In this document: one piece after another, positions 34,824 through 45,418 of the stretch
Position numbering within the stretch: the stretch's first letter is position 1
Layout of the letters: the number at the start of each line of letters is the position of its first letter
Source of the DNA: Marchantia polymorpha subsp. ruderalis
Lineage: Eukaryota > Streptophyta > Marchantiopsida > Marchantiales > Marchantiaceae
NCBI GenBank assembly: GCA_037833965.1
Contig: AP031356.1
Coordinates: 10,500,501-10,564,500 of the forward strand
Direction: 5' to 3'
DNA length: 64,000 bases
Translations under genes and position numbers: made by a program
The notes under the pieces: model-generated
What the model was told of the DNA's origin: nothing
The model's input: only the letters and a program-made list of their open reading frames with translations
Databases searched by the model: none

Positions 34824-35364
34824 AACTTCATTTGTTGGAACCCAGTCATGGAAAGAGCCCTCAAATCTACTACGGTTCACTTTTGAAGAGATAGAGTTGT
34901 GATGAAACTAAAACTTCACTTGTTGGAACCTAGTCATGGAAAGAGCCCTCAAATCAATCTACTACGGTTCAATTTTTGAAGAGGTAGAGTTGTAGTGAAA
35001 CTCAAACTTCATTTAATGGAACTCAGGCATGAAAGAAACTCTTATATATACTCTCGTTTAAATATCCGAGGAAGTACAGTTGTGATGAAACTAAAACTTC
35101 ACTTGTTGGAACCTAGTCATGGAAAGAGCCCTCAAATCAATCTACTACGGTTCAATTTTTGAAGAGGTAGAGTTGTGGTGAAACTCAAACTTCATAAAAT
35201 GGAACTCAGGCATGAAAGAAACTATTATATATTCTCTCGTTTAGATATTCGAAGAAGTAGAGTTGTGATGCAACTCAAACTTCATTTCTGGAACCCAGTC
35301 ATGGAAAGAGACCTCAATTCTGCTACGGTTCACTTTTGAAGAGGTAGGTTGTGATGAAACTCAA
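34824..35364 (+). repeat. Six tandem ~90-bp repeats with a two-unit higher order
   Basis: Units begin with AACTTCA at 34824, 34912, 35005, 35095, 35188 and 35278, spaced 88-93 bases. Each unit contains GGAAC-CAG/CAT and ends with AGAGTTGTGATGAAACT. Units 2 and 4 resemble each other most, as do 3 and 5, so a pair of about 183 bases was itself duplicated. The array ends about 195 bases before the start codon of the secreted-protein gene. Confidence 0.85.
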
Positions 35365-35411
35365 AACGCAAATTTTTGGAGCATTCATATCATGTACAAA
35401 TAGTCAATTAC

Positions 35412-35418
35412 TATAAAA
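35412..35418 (+). promoter_or_regulatory. Candidate TATA box for the gene at 35559
   Basis: TATAAAA, 147 bases before the start codon, in AT-rich DNA after the tandem array. It fits a plant core promoter with a leader of about 110 bases. There is no further evidence. Confidence 0.4.
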
Positions 35419-35558
35419 CCAAAGCATTCAGAGTTACTGGAACTCAGAGTTTACCTTCATGCTTTCCACTTCATTGAGAAGCCATTCTCTGTAATTCTCA
35501 GGTCTTCTGTGTTCTTCATTTTCTCCTTCAACTAGTTACACACTGTTCATTACCAGAG

Positions 35559-36149
35559 ATGATTATGAGGATGCTATCATGTATCTTCGTTCTATTGGGA
35601 GCGATTTTGACTGACCTTCCTGCTCACGGTCTGAGTTTCAGTACTTGTGAAAGAGATGCAGATGCTGAGCAACAAAAATATAATGTTTCTGCAGTATCCC
35701 TGTTGCAAAATGAGACTCATGATGATGTTGGTGAGAAGCCTCTACTTCCTGCCGAAGATGGAGACAATTTTCACAGCCTCGAGCAAAGCAGTCTTCCGAG
35801 CGGATATGGTAAGCTGATTTCAGCTTATATAGTGAGCCATATGCAAGTCGATGATTGTAGTGTCTACTGTGAGGGTTTGAGGAATGGAGTCGTTGTCAGA
35901 CGGTTTCCAATTGTCTGGCTATCACCTCAACAGGACAATATTTGGCATATTATAGAGTTTGATACGAAAACTTCCCCCAATGAACTCACCTGCTCCTTCG
36001 GGTGGACAGACAAAGTATTGCTTTATAAACTTTACCAGGAGACTCCTCACCACGACCAAGAAGCGAACTCAAAATGGTTACTGGACGAAAGGGGTCTTTT
36101 TTATTATAAGGTTCCCATTGGTTATGTCATTGTGAAACCATGGGTCTAA
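35559..36149 (+). CDS. Putative secreted S-protein homolog (plant self-incompatibility S1-like)
   Basis: A 196-aa, intronless protein. Residues 1-25 form a signal peptide: MIMRMLSCIF then a hydrophobic stretch to AHG. A low-complexity linker follows (about 26-85). The C-terminal half shows the S1 pattern: a beta-strand-like start (LISAYIVSHM) and a Cys-containing strand (CSVYC). Next is a W after a polar stretch (NIWHIIEF), then LTCSFGWTDKVLLYKLY, matching the family's LxCxFxW…F/L-x-VY core. A W and aromatic strand close it (KWLLDERGLFYYK). Plant S-protein homologs are small secreted Cys-bearing proteins, some of them ligands in pollen rejection; most have unknown roles. The protein is longer than the usual 120-150 aa because of the linker. 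It is the only convincing non-transposon gene in the window, intact, with AT-rich codon use unlike the surrounding LTRs. The family call rests on motif pattern only. Confidence 0.55.
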   Translation: MIMRMLSCIFVLLGAILTDLPAHGLSFSTCERDADAEQQKYNVSAVSLLQNETHDDVGEKPLLPAEDGDNFHSLEQSSLPSGYGKLISAYIVSHMQVDDCSVYCEGLRNGVVVRRFPIVWLSPQQDNIWHIIEFDTKTSPNELTCSFGWTDKVLLYKLYQETPHHDQEANSKWLLDERGLFYYKVPIGYVIVKPWV

Positions 36150-36950
36150 GTCTAGTGAAGGTTCTAGTCTTCAAGTTAGTAGTCAGTAGTACAGCCTCAT
36201 TAACAGATGCGTTCATAACTCACTTACAGGCTTATATTTCATCGGATTTCGACAGATTTGTCGAAATCCGGCTAAGCTGTGGCAAAAACGTAAGTGTATG
36301 CAGAAATGGTCACTAACTTGCCAAGACTGTTTCTCAAAGGGGATATTCGAATGGAGATTTTATTTGAGGTTTCAGATGGATATATTACTTGCTGATTCTA
36401 GTACATGGCACGTTAGTGTCCAGGATAAGCTTTATGGATTTCCTTTTAATCAAATAACCAGGAAACATATTGTAAGTATGATCGCCGTTGACAAGATCAT
36501 AGTCAATGTCTCCACGAGTTGAAGCTAACCAGTGAATCAACTACAGAGACAATGGCCTTTTCTCACAGTTCCTATGGTCCATAGCGCAAGATAAACACAT
36601 CTTTGTTGAGCTCCTTTGTATGCCGAACTCATGGTCTTTGTTATACTTCTCCTCACCGTACTGCAATAAACGATTCTTTCAGACAGTTGGTACGGATGGT
36701 CGCGAAATGGTGTATATTTTAGGTTATGTCGTGCTGGAAAGATTCTCAATCAAGAGGATGAAGAAATATAAAAAAAGTCTTATGATGATGGGAATCTCAA
36801 TGTTGCAACCTTCATTAAGTTTCATCCAGCCCACAATAAATTTCAGACAACACTTTTCTTGACTGCACCCTAAACCCTAATCATTCCATCCTGGGTCACT
36901 TACTTCATTCCACTCGCTCCGTATCATGTCATATCATATCATGTCCGGAA
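36150..36950. other. 3' flank of the secreted-protein gene
   Basis: Contains a perfect hairpin at 36243-36270 (CGGATTTCGAC, 6-base loop, GTCGAAATCCG), probably in the 3' untranslated region. Two short open frames (36298-36522, 36620-36862) are not recognised. A telobox-like CTAAACCCTAA lies near 36870 and a TATCATGTCATATCATATCATGTC low-complexity run abuts the broken end of LTR F at 36951. Confidence 0.45.
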
Positions 36951-38870
36951 CCTGTGCTTCGCCTCCTGCGCAACGGACTGCCGCGCACCAACACCCTACC
37001 CTGCCAGTCTTCCGCTCGACTGCGCAGTCCCAAACGCGCAACGCCGCGGACACCTCCGTCTCAAGGGTGGACATGGTATCCCGCGCCTTCGATAGAAAAG
37101 AGTCTAACTTCTTCGCTACCCGCCGCCGACTCCGACTGTCACCCGCCAACAACCCAGCAACACGAAGCTCTAACTCACGCAGCGTGAGTTTCTCCTGTGC
37201 CGCCACTTCCCAGTGGGCGTAGCCCTTGAGACAGTGGGCGACTCGCCTTGCCATCTCCTCCTTCGTGCAATCTACCTCTCGCCTGCGATCGTCTTCAATT
37301 ACCACCAATTGCGATTCGGCCTCCGCACGCTGAGCTCTCAATTCTGCGCACTCCGACTGCAGCCTGCGGATTAAATCCTCATCCGCCTGTCGTGCGAGCT
37401 GACACTCCGCCAACAACCGCGTCTGTCGCACGAGCTCCTCTGACAGAACCTGATTCTGAGTCTTCTCAGAAATCAGTTCTTCTGTGGTCTGCACCAGATC
37501 CTTGCTGAGCTCCTCCAATCTCTCCTTCTTCAACTTGTCGCAGTGGGTGTGCGACTTCCGCACGAGATTGTACTGTCCCCACAAGCAGTCATACTGCTCC
37601 CGCAGCTCTTTAAGTTCTCGGTCCACCTGAGCTAGCAGCTTGCTGGTGTGGACTTTAGTGCGAGTTCGTCTATGCACTAACTCGACGTAAGATCCAGGCT
37701 GGCGAGGATCCGCGTATTTATCAATTTTGCGGTCCAAGTACCTCAGCAGAGGTACTACCTGCTCACAGAGCGCCGGCGCCGGCGCTCCAACGATTTCTTC
37801 CTCCTCCTCCTCGGTGTCTCCCGATCCCGACACTGCTTCCGTGGATCCTTCTTTGTCATCATCCGAAGGAAGCATTTCGGTCGCCATTGATTGCGTTGGC
37901 GATAGGCCTGAGTGGGGCTGCGAGTGGTCTGCGGATAGTGCCGCCGATGGCGCTCCTGCAGCTTCGCTGCTCCCCGCTAAAATGTCCAAGGCGGTGGGCG
38001 AATGTGGCCGTGCCACATTCCCATCATCCGCCTGTCGTGGGTCGATCGTCGCTTCTTCGCCGGCGGCGTCCGCCGCTGAAGGTGATCGAGCGGAATGTGT
38101 CTGCGCGGGGTGCAATTGTGCATCGCGCACTCGAATTTCGTCCCGCGGACAGACAGTCCGCTCCTCCATTAGGTCCTACTCCCTCGATCAATCCTGCGCG
38201 AGGGATGCGTCTGGCCTACGCGTAGGCGTGGTTCCCGGCGCCTTATACGCCGCAAGCGCAGCGCCGAAGGCGTCTACCGCCAAAGGCGATAGAGCCAAAG
38301 GCCGCCCGCCCGATGTACCCTGGCCGAAGGCCCTCCCGCCGAAGGCGCAACTTCCGGCGGATTCCCTGCCGAAGGTGTGACCTCCGCACGCTGACTGCTC
38401 GTAACTCGTTGACCCGAAGGCCCTGGCGCCAAAGGCGCAAATCGCGGCGCGTTGTACGCCGGAGGGCCTTGACCCGAAGGCCCTTGACCCGAAGGCGGAT
38501 CTTCCGCCGGCTTCTTCCCCTTCCTACGTTGTACCGGGGGTGAATCCTGCCTACTCGTAGGCGGCCGCCTGTGCGTAGGCGGACTATCTCTGCCTACGCG
38601 TAGGCACAGGTCCACGTCTGCAAGAGGTCGCCTATCCGCATCGAGTCGCATGTGCATAGGCGGAACACTCGTCCGCATCGCACGTGGTAACTCCGGAGGG
38701 CCTTGTCTCGGAGTCCCCTGGCTCGAAGGCCCTCTCTCGTCCGCCGGAGGCGTAGCGTGGTCCACCGCTCATGCGGACGTCCGCGCACTCCCGCCCTTCT
38801 CCGTGGACGCACTTCCCCTTTCCGTGGCGATCGTCGCCGTGTCCGCGCTGTTGCGCTGGCGCCGAAATCG
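36951..38870 (-). pseudogene. U3-encoded ORF of LTR F, N-terminal half deleted
   Basis: The C-terminal half is open from 38169 to 36934 (411 codons). It holds MATEMLPSDDD, an EEEEEE tract, PLLRYLDRKIDKY, the coiled coil and LTLRELELRVAGLLAGDSRSRRR. A frameshift occurs shortly before the tail. The Pro/Gly/Gln-rich middle (38765-38274) is in another frame. The N-terminal core is absent. Non-functional. Confidence 0.8.
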
Positions 38871-39509
38871 CCATACAATTTCCAACCCCGAAGGCGCATT
38901 TCTAGGGCCAAAGGCGGATTTTCCACCGACGCCGAAGCGCCTGTGCATAGGCGAACTTTTGCGTCCGCCTGGCATAGGTGTTAGTCCTCCCCGCCTACGA
39001 GTAGGCGACATTCGCGGCGGACATCCCGCCGACTTCAAACCCTATTTCGCCTACGCGTAGGCGGACTTCTCTCGTCCGCGCACAGGACAAACTTTCCTCG
39101 CCTACGAGTAGGCGAGAATCTGAGTGTCTTGCAACCTTCATAACTCCAGGAGTCCTCATCCGTTCGTGGCGTTCTTGAGCTCGTTAGAATCAGCGCGTCC
39201 AGCTCTTTCCAACGAGACCCTAACCAAGTCAAGGCTTTCGAGAATTGACCAGGTTCTGAAGGATTCCTCTAGCGTCAAAGGCGAAGCGCCGAAGGCGGAT
39301 TTCGCGCCTTGCGCCGAAGGGGTTACTCCTTCAGAGCCCGTTTCTAGGGCGGTGCCTGTCCCAGACGTTGCGCCCAACTCCTGGATTCTACGAGATCTTT
39401 TGAGATTCTCCGAGATCCTCCAGTTTCACTCTATTTTGATGCACCAATGGCTATTTACACTGCTGCCACGTACAGTTTTCCAAAAATGTTTTAAATTCCT
39501 CACGGTATT
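36951..39509 (-). mobile_element. Rearranged giant LTR 'F', both ends lost
   Basis: Minus-strand copy. Its left (3') end stops inside the last codons of the U3 frame, so the TATA box, R and U5 (about 1 kb) are missing. Its right (5') end lacks about the first 25 bases of the LTR and is joined to fragment G by about 18 bases of filler. Inside, the 5' leader (about 38875-39509) is joined directly to the middle of the frame. The N-terminal 400 or so codons have been deleted at a short CAGCGC match near 38870. Confidence 0.8.
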
Positions 39510-39526
39510 CCTCCGGAAAACCGTGT

Positions 39527-40027
39527 CTGTCGCACGAGCTCCTCTGACAAAATTTGATTCTAAGCCTGCTCAGAATCCAGCTCCTCTGCGAGCTTCGCCT
39601 TCGCTTTGGAGAACTCTCCCAACTTCTCGTCCTTCGTCTTGTCGAGGGCTTTGTACACCTTCTTAGTGAGATTGAGGTGGCCCCACAGGCAATCATACTT
39701 CTCCCGCACATCCTTAAGTTCCCGATCCACACGGGCCAACAACTTGCTGGTGTGGACTTTAGTGCGGGTTTGCCTACGCACTAATTCGACGTAGGACCCA
39801 GGCTGGCGGGGGTCCGCGTACTTCTCCACTTTGCGATCAAGGTACCTCAACAGAGGTACCACCTGCTCGCAGAGCGCCGCCGTCGGCGTGCCTGCCACTA
39901 ACTGCTCCTCCTCCTCACTCGATTCTGCTCCTTACGCCGATTCCGTCGATCCTCCTTCTTCATCATCCTCCGAATTGAGGATTTCGGTCGCCACTGAATT
40001 CGCCTGTCACTGTCGTGAGTGTGGCTT
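39527..40027 (-). pseudogene. Fragment 'G' of a minus-strand giant LTR (U3 ORF, coiled-coil part)
   Basis: The minus strand from 40027 to 39527 reads the acidic tract, AALCEQVVPLLRYLDRKVEKY, YVELVRRQTRTKVHTSKLLARVD and a coiled coil to the RQT motif. A 112-codon frame is open at 39898-39560. It closely resembles the same part of L1. LTR A broke it at GGCTT/CGAAATG. The rest of G should lie to the right of the window, beyond the whole nest. Confidence 0.78.
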
Positions 40028-43000
40028 TGTGGTACCCCACTTTTGGTATTTTTGAGGAATTAAAAACATTTTTGGAAAACTGTACCGCGGCAGTAGTGTA
40101 AATAGCCATCGGTGCATCAAAATAGAATGAAACTGGATGATCTCGGAGAATCTCGAAAGATCTCGTAGAATCCAGGAGTTGGGCGCAACATCTGGGACAA
40201 GCGCCGCCCTAAAAAACGGGCTCTGAAGGAGTACCCCTTCGGCGCAAGGCGCGTAATCCGCCTTCGGCGTTGCGCCTTTGGCGCTAGAGAAATCCTTCAA
40301 AACCTGATCAATTCCCAAACGCCTCGACTTGGTTAGGGTTTCGTTGGAAAGAGCTTGACGCGCGGATTCTAACGAGCCCAAGAACGCTTGGAACGGATGA
40401 GGACTTCGGGAGTTGTGAAGGTCAAAAGATACGAAGATCTTCGCCTACGCGTAGGCGAGAAAAGTTTGTCCTATGCGCGGACGAGGGAAGTTCGCCTACG
40501 CATAGGCAAAATAGGGTTTGACGTCGGCGGGATGTCCGACGCGAATGTCGCCTACGCATAAGCGCTTCGGCTTCGGCGTCGGCGGGAAGTCCGCCTTCGG
40601 CCCTAGAAATGCGCCTTCGGGTTGGAAATTGTACGGCGCCTTCGGCGCCAACGCATCACGGACGGGCGAGGACCCGACGGAGTAGTAAATCCGTACAGAC
40701 CATACGGACGGAACGGATGAGTAAGCCTTCGGCCGGTCGGGATTACGGGGACAAGAGCGCCGACGGAGAGGCGAGAGAAATGGACAGACTGGACGGAGTC
40801 TGTTGACCGCGGTCAACGCCTCCGGCACAGTCGCCTACGGCGCTGCGCCTACGGCGAGGGACCTGCGCGGACGAACGTCCGGTGCGCGGACGGAATTCGT
40901 CTACGCGTAGGCGAGCACCTACGCACAGGCATATGAAGTTCTACGCCGGCGGAGATTCCGCCGGGGATTCCGCCTACGCAGAAGGGAGTTCGATTTTTGT
41001 CCTATGCGCGGACGAATGCCTTCGGCGGAGCGGGACTAGCCAAAGTTAAGTACGAAGGAGTGTAGTGCGCCGGCGAGAAATCCGCCTTCGGCACTGCGCA
41101 CCCATGTCCGCGGCGTAGTACGCTAGCGGAGTTCAAATTGCCAATTCGAGCGTGTGAGTTAAGTCGGCGTCGGCGGAGCGTGAAGCCGCGCGTGAGAGAG
41201 AAGGCCGTTATAGCGCGGAGCCGGCGCGGCCATCAAGTGATCCGACCTTCACGACCGAGAGCCGACCATGAGCTTCAACGAGGAGACGGAGGACGCCCCA
41301 TTCTTGAATTCGCGATTTCACTTTCTGGTGCGAGCTGCGCGCGTCCACTTTCAGGCTGATAGACACTCTAGACATCGCCGCGCGGAGAATTACTTGGTGG
41401 CTGAGAGAGAATTGAGTGCGCGGTAGTTGGAATTGAGAGAAATTAGAGTTTGCAGAGGAGGCAAAAGCGCGAGCAAGAGGCTCGAGCAGAGCAGAGAGAG
41501 AGTTGCGCAAACTAATTTCAAGAACGCGATGTCGAAGTTGAACAGGCTGCGGATGATGCCACTCCGGCTTCCACAGCATGGGTTGCGTGCTTTTAAGGAC
41601 CGATTGATTGCAAGGAAACTTGAGTTCTTGCTGTGGGGATGGAATTACGTGTGTGTAGACATGGTGCCCGAATGATTGGACGCGGAGCGACTACCTACGC
41701 GCTGATTGCGTCCACACGTAGATAGATGGACCGTCCACGATTGGGCACAGGCATTGGGGAGGTGTGCAGGCGACGACGGGTACCTCCTATTTGATAGTGA
41801 GAGCGTCAAGGTGTCGAAGCAGGACGAAGCGCAATTCGTGGAATTGTTCAAGCGGGAGAGGTCTTCCAAGAACGGGTACAAGACCCGCGACTACAAAGAT
41901 CGTTTCCGCAGGACTGTAGCGGCGGCGCTACTGCAATTGTTGTAGCCGCACCGCACTTCGTACATCATGTTGTGGCAGGTATCTTTTGTAGAGCTCACAT
42001 TAGCCGGAGCTCCAATTCACTGGGCGCGCATCCTACATAGGGTGATGCGACAGCATGCATATGAGGAGAAAGGAGGAACTCTCAATCATCTCTCCCCCTT
42101 CTTGATAAACTTTTATCTACAGCGGAATTGTTTGACCGCGGCGGAGCATGCTCGCTTTCCGCCATTGTCAGTCGACCATCCCGGGAAGTATGTGCGAAAT
42201 AACAAAGTAGACACGGACGCGGAGGATTCGCCAACTTCCACTCCACCGACTCAACAGGATGAGGGAAGAAACACACCCGCAGCGAGAGTGCCGCGGAAAC
42301 GAAGATGGAGAGAGGAACCGGAGGAGGAGCAACACCGAGAATCCACTGCTCCCATACGGAAGCGGCCACTACACGAAGTTTGCAGCCGGCCGAAGCAGAA
42401 GGCGCGCAGGCTTGTGTTACCAGCCAGCAGCGCGGAAACGGCGACGATCGCCACGGAGAAGGGAAGTTCGTTCTCGGAGAAGGAGGGAACTGCACGGACG
42501 TCCGCAGGAGCGGTGGACCACGCTACGCCTTCAGCGGACGAGAGACGGTCTCCGGGTCAGGAGTTACCACGTGCGGTGCGGACGAGTGTGCCGCCTACGC
42601 ACAGGCGACTTCCTGTGGATAGGCGACCCCTTGCAGATGTGGTCCCCTTGCAGATGCGCAGATGTGGACCTTTGCCTACGCGTAGGCAGGACTCACCCCC
42701 GGTACAACGTAGGAAGGGGAAGGAGCCGGCGGAAGATCCGCCTTCGGCTCAAGGGCCTTCGGGGCAAGGCCCTCCGGCGGACAGAGCGTCGGGATTTGCG
42801 CCTTCGGCGCCAGGGCCTTCGGGCCAACGAGTTACAAGCAGGGAGCGTGCGGAGGCCGCACCTTCGGCGGGGAATCCGCCGGAAGATGCGCCTTCGGCGG
42901 AAGGGCCTTCGGGCCAAGGGACATCGGGCGGGCGGCCTTCGGCTCTATCGCCTTCGGCGGATAACGCGCCGGGATTTGCGCCTACGCGTAGGCCGGACAC

Positions 43001-44189
43001 ATCCCTCGAGCAGTACCGATCGAGAGAGCAGGACCTAACGGAGGAGCGGATTGTCTGTTCGCAAGATGAAATTCGCGTGCGCGATGCACAATTGCACCCC
43101 GCGTAGACACATTCCGCGCGATCACCTTCGGCGGTGGACGTAGACGGCGAGGGAGTTACGATCGACGCACGACAGGCGGGCAATGGGGATGTGGCACGGC
43201 CGCATTCACCCACCGCCTTGGACATTTTAGCATGGAGCAGCGAGGCTGCAGGAGCGCCATCGGCGGCAGAACACGCAGACCACTCGCAGCCCCACTCAGG
43301 CCAGTCGCCAACGCAATCAATGGCGACCAAAATCCTCCCTTCGGATGATGACGAAGGAGGATCCACGGAATCAGTGTCGGGATTGGGGGACACTGAGGAG
43401 GAGGAGGAAAAAATCGTTGGTGCGCCGGCGGCGGCGCTTTGTGAGCAGGGAGTACCTCTGCTGAGGTACTTGGATCGCAAGATGGATAAGTACGCGGATC
43501 CTCGTCAGCCTGGGTCCTACGTCAAATTAGTGCGCAGGCGAACTCGCACTAAAGTCCACACCAGCAAGCTGCTAGCTCGGGTGGACCGGGAACTTAAGGA
43601 ACTGCAGGAGAAGCATGAATGCTTGTGGGGTCAGTACAATTTCATTCGGAGAACGTACACCCACTACGACAAGGTGAAGAATGGGAGACTGGAAGAACTC
43701 ACCAAGGATCTGGTGAAGGCCACGGAAGCACTGATTTTTGAGAAGACTCAGAATCAGGTTCTGTCAGAGGAGCTAGTGCGACAGACACGGTTGTTGGAGC
43801 AGTGTCAGCTTGCACGACAGGCGGATGAGGAATTAATCCGCATGCTGCAGTCGGAGTGTGGAGAATTGAGAGCACAGCGTGCGGAGGCCGAATCGCAATT
43901 GGTAGTAATTGAAGACGATCGCCGGCGAGAGGCAGATCGCACGAAGGAAGAGATGGCGAGGCGAGTCGCCCACTGTCTCAAGGGCTACGCCCACTGGGAA
44001 GTGGCGGCGCAGGAGAGACTCACACTGCGTGAGTAAGAGCTTCGTGCAGCCGGGTTGTTGACGGGTGACAGTCGGAGTCGGCGGCGAGTAGCGAAGAAGC
44101 TGGACTCTTTTCTATCGAAGGCGCGGGACACCATGTCCACCCTTGAGACGGAGGTTTCCGCGGTGTTGCGGCAGTTGGGACTGCGCAGT
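40028..44189 (+). mobile_element. Giant LTR 'A', 5' part, broken by element 1
   Basis: Starts TGTGGTACCCCAC at 40028 just after GGCTT (40023-40027, its left target duplication). It runs through leader and U3 frame to 44189, where element 1 begins. The break falls in the conserved CTGCGCAGT|CGAGC segment, so GCAGT (44185-44189) is the left target duplication of element 1. The right part of A must lie beyond the window. Confidence 0.9.
41268..44189 (+). pseudogene. U3-encoded ORF of LTR A, several stops, interrupted
   Basis: Begins at an ATG in the GCCGACCATGAGC context. Nearly the whole N-terminal core is in one register but broken by stops near 41424, 41673, 41703 and 41943. It then runs 41967-43106 without a stop and, after another stop, 43134-44036 (acidic tract, LLRYLDRKMDKY, coiled coil). 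The last conserved block is cut at 44189 by element 1. The many nonsense changes suggest A is older than element 1. Confidence 0.87.
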
Positions 44190-45418
44190 TGTGGTACCCC
44201 ACTTTTGGCAATTTTGAGGAAATTAAAACATTTTTGGAAAACTGTACCCTGGCAGCATTGTAAATAGCCTTCGGTACATCAAAACGGAGTGAATTCGGAA
44301 GATCGCGGGGATTCTCGAGGGATCTTGTATAATCTGGGATTTGGGTTGCAGCAGTAAGGACAGGCACCACCCTCCCTGCGAGCTCTGCAGTTAGGACCCC
44401 TACGACGCAAGGCGCAAAACCCGCCTTCGGAGGTTGCGTCCGCGGCTGTAGGGAAACCCTCCATAATTAGGTCAACCCTCGGGCGCCTTGACCAAGTTAG
44501 GGTCCCGTTGGAAAGAGCTCGACGCACTGATTCCAACGAGCCCAAGAACGCTTGGAACGGATGAGGACTTAGGGAGTTATCACTATTGGAAAAAACGGAG
44601 GCGGTCGCCTACGGCGGAAGGAGTTCGCCACCGGCGCGAATTCCGCCTACGCGGAAGGGGGAATCAAGTTTTGTCCTATGCGCAGGCGAAGGCGTTCGCC
44701 TGTGCACAGGCGAAGTAGGGTTAGGGGAGGCGCGAAGTCCGCCTACGCACAGGCGCTTCGGCGTCGGCGGAAAATCCGCCTTGGGCCCTAGAAATGCGCC
44801 TTGTGAGGAAGAAAGTGTACGGCGCCTTCCGCGCCAGCGCAGCGCCGCGTACGACGGAAGAGCCGCCAGAGTAATCAAATCGGTACGGACCATGCGGACG
44901 GGACGGGTGGATGCGCTCTTGGACGGACGGAGTTGCGGCGACGGAAGCGCCGACGAAGAGACAAGGAACGGACAGACTGGACGGAGACGGCTGACCACGG
45001 TCAACGCCTTCCGCGCCAGCGCGGCGCCGCGCACGAAATTCGCCTGCGCACAGGCGGACGCCTGTGCACAGGAGGATGTTCAAGTTCCGCGCCAGCGGAG
45101 AATCCGCCGAGGCTCCTGCCTGCGTACAGGCAGGAGTTGAACTTTTGTCCGACATGCGGACGCACGCGTCAAGGCAGAGGGGGACTGGCCGAGGGGCGGT
45201 ACGAACAAGTGTACCGCGCAAGGCGGAAAACTCGCCTTTGGCGCTACGCCCCCATGTCCGCGGGGTAACACGCTCGCGGAGTTCAAATCCGCCAATTCGA
45301 GCGTGAGAGTTTAATCGACGACGGCGGAGCGTGAAGCCGCGCGTGAGAGCGAAGACCGTTCCAGCGTACAGCCGGCGCGGCCATCAAGTGAGACGTTCTT
45401 CACGAGCAAGAGCCGACC

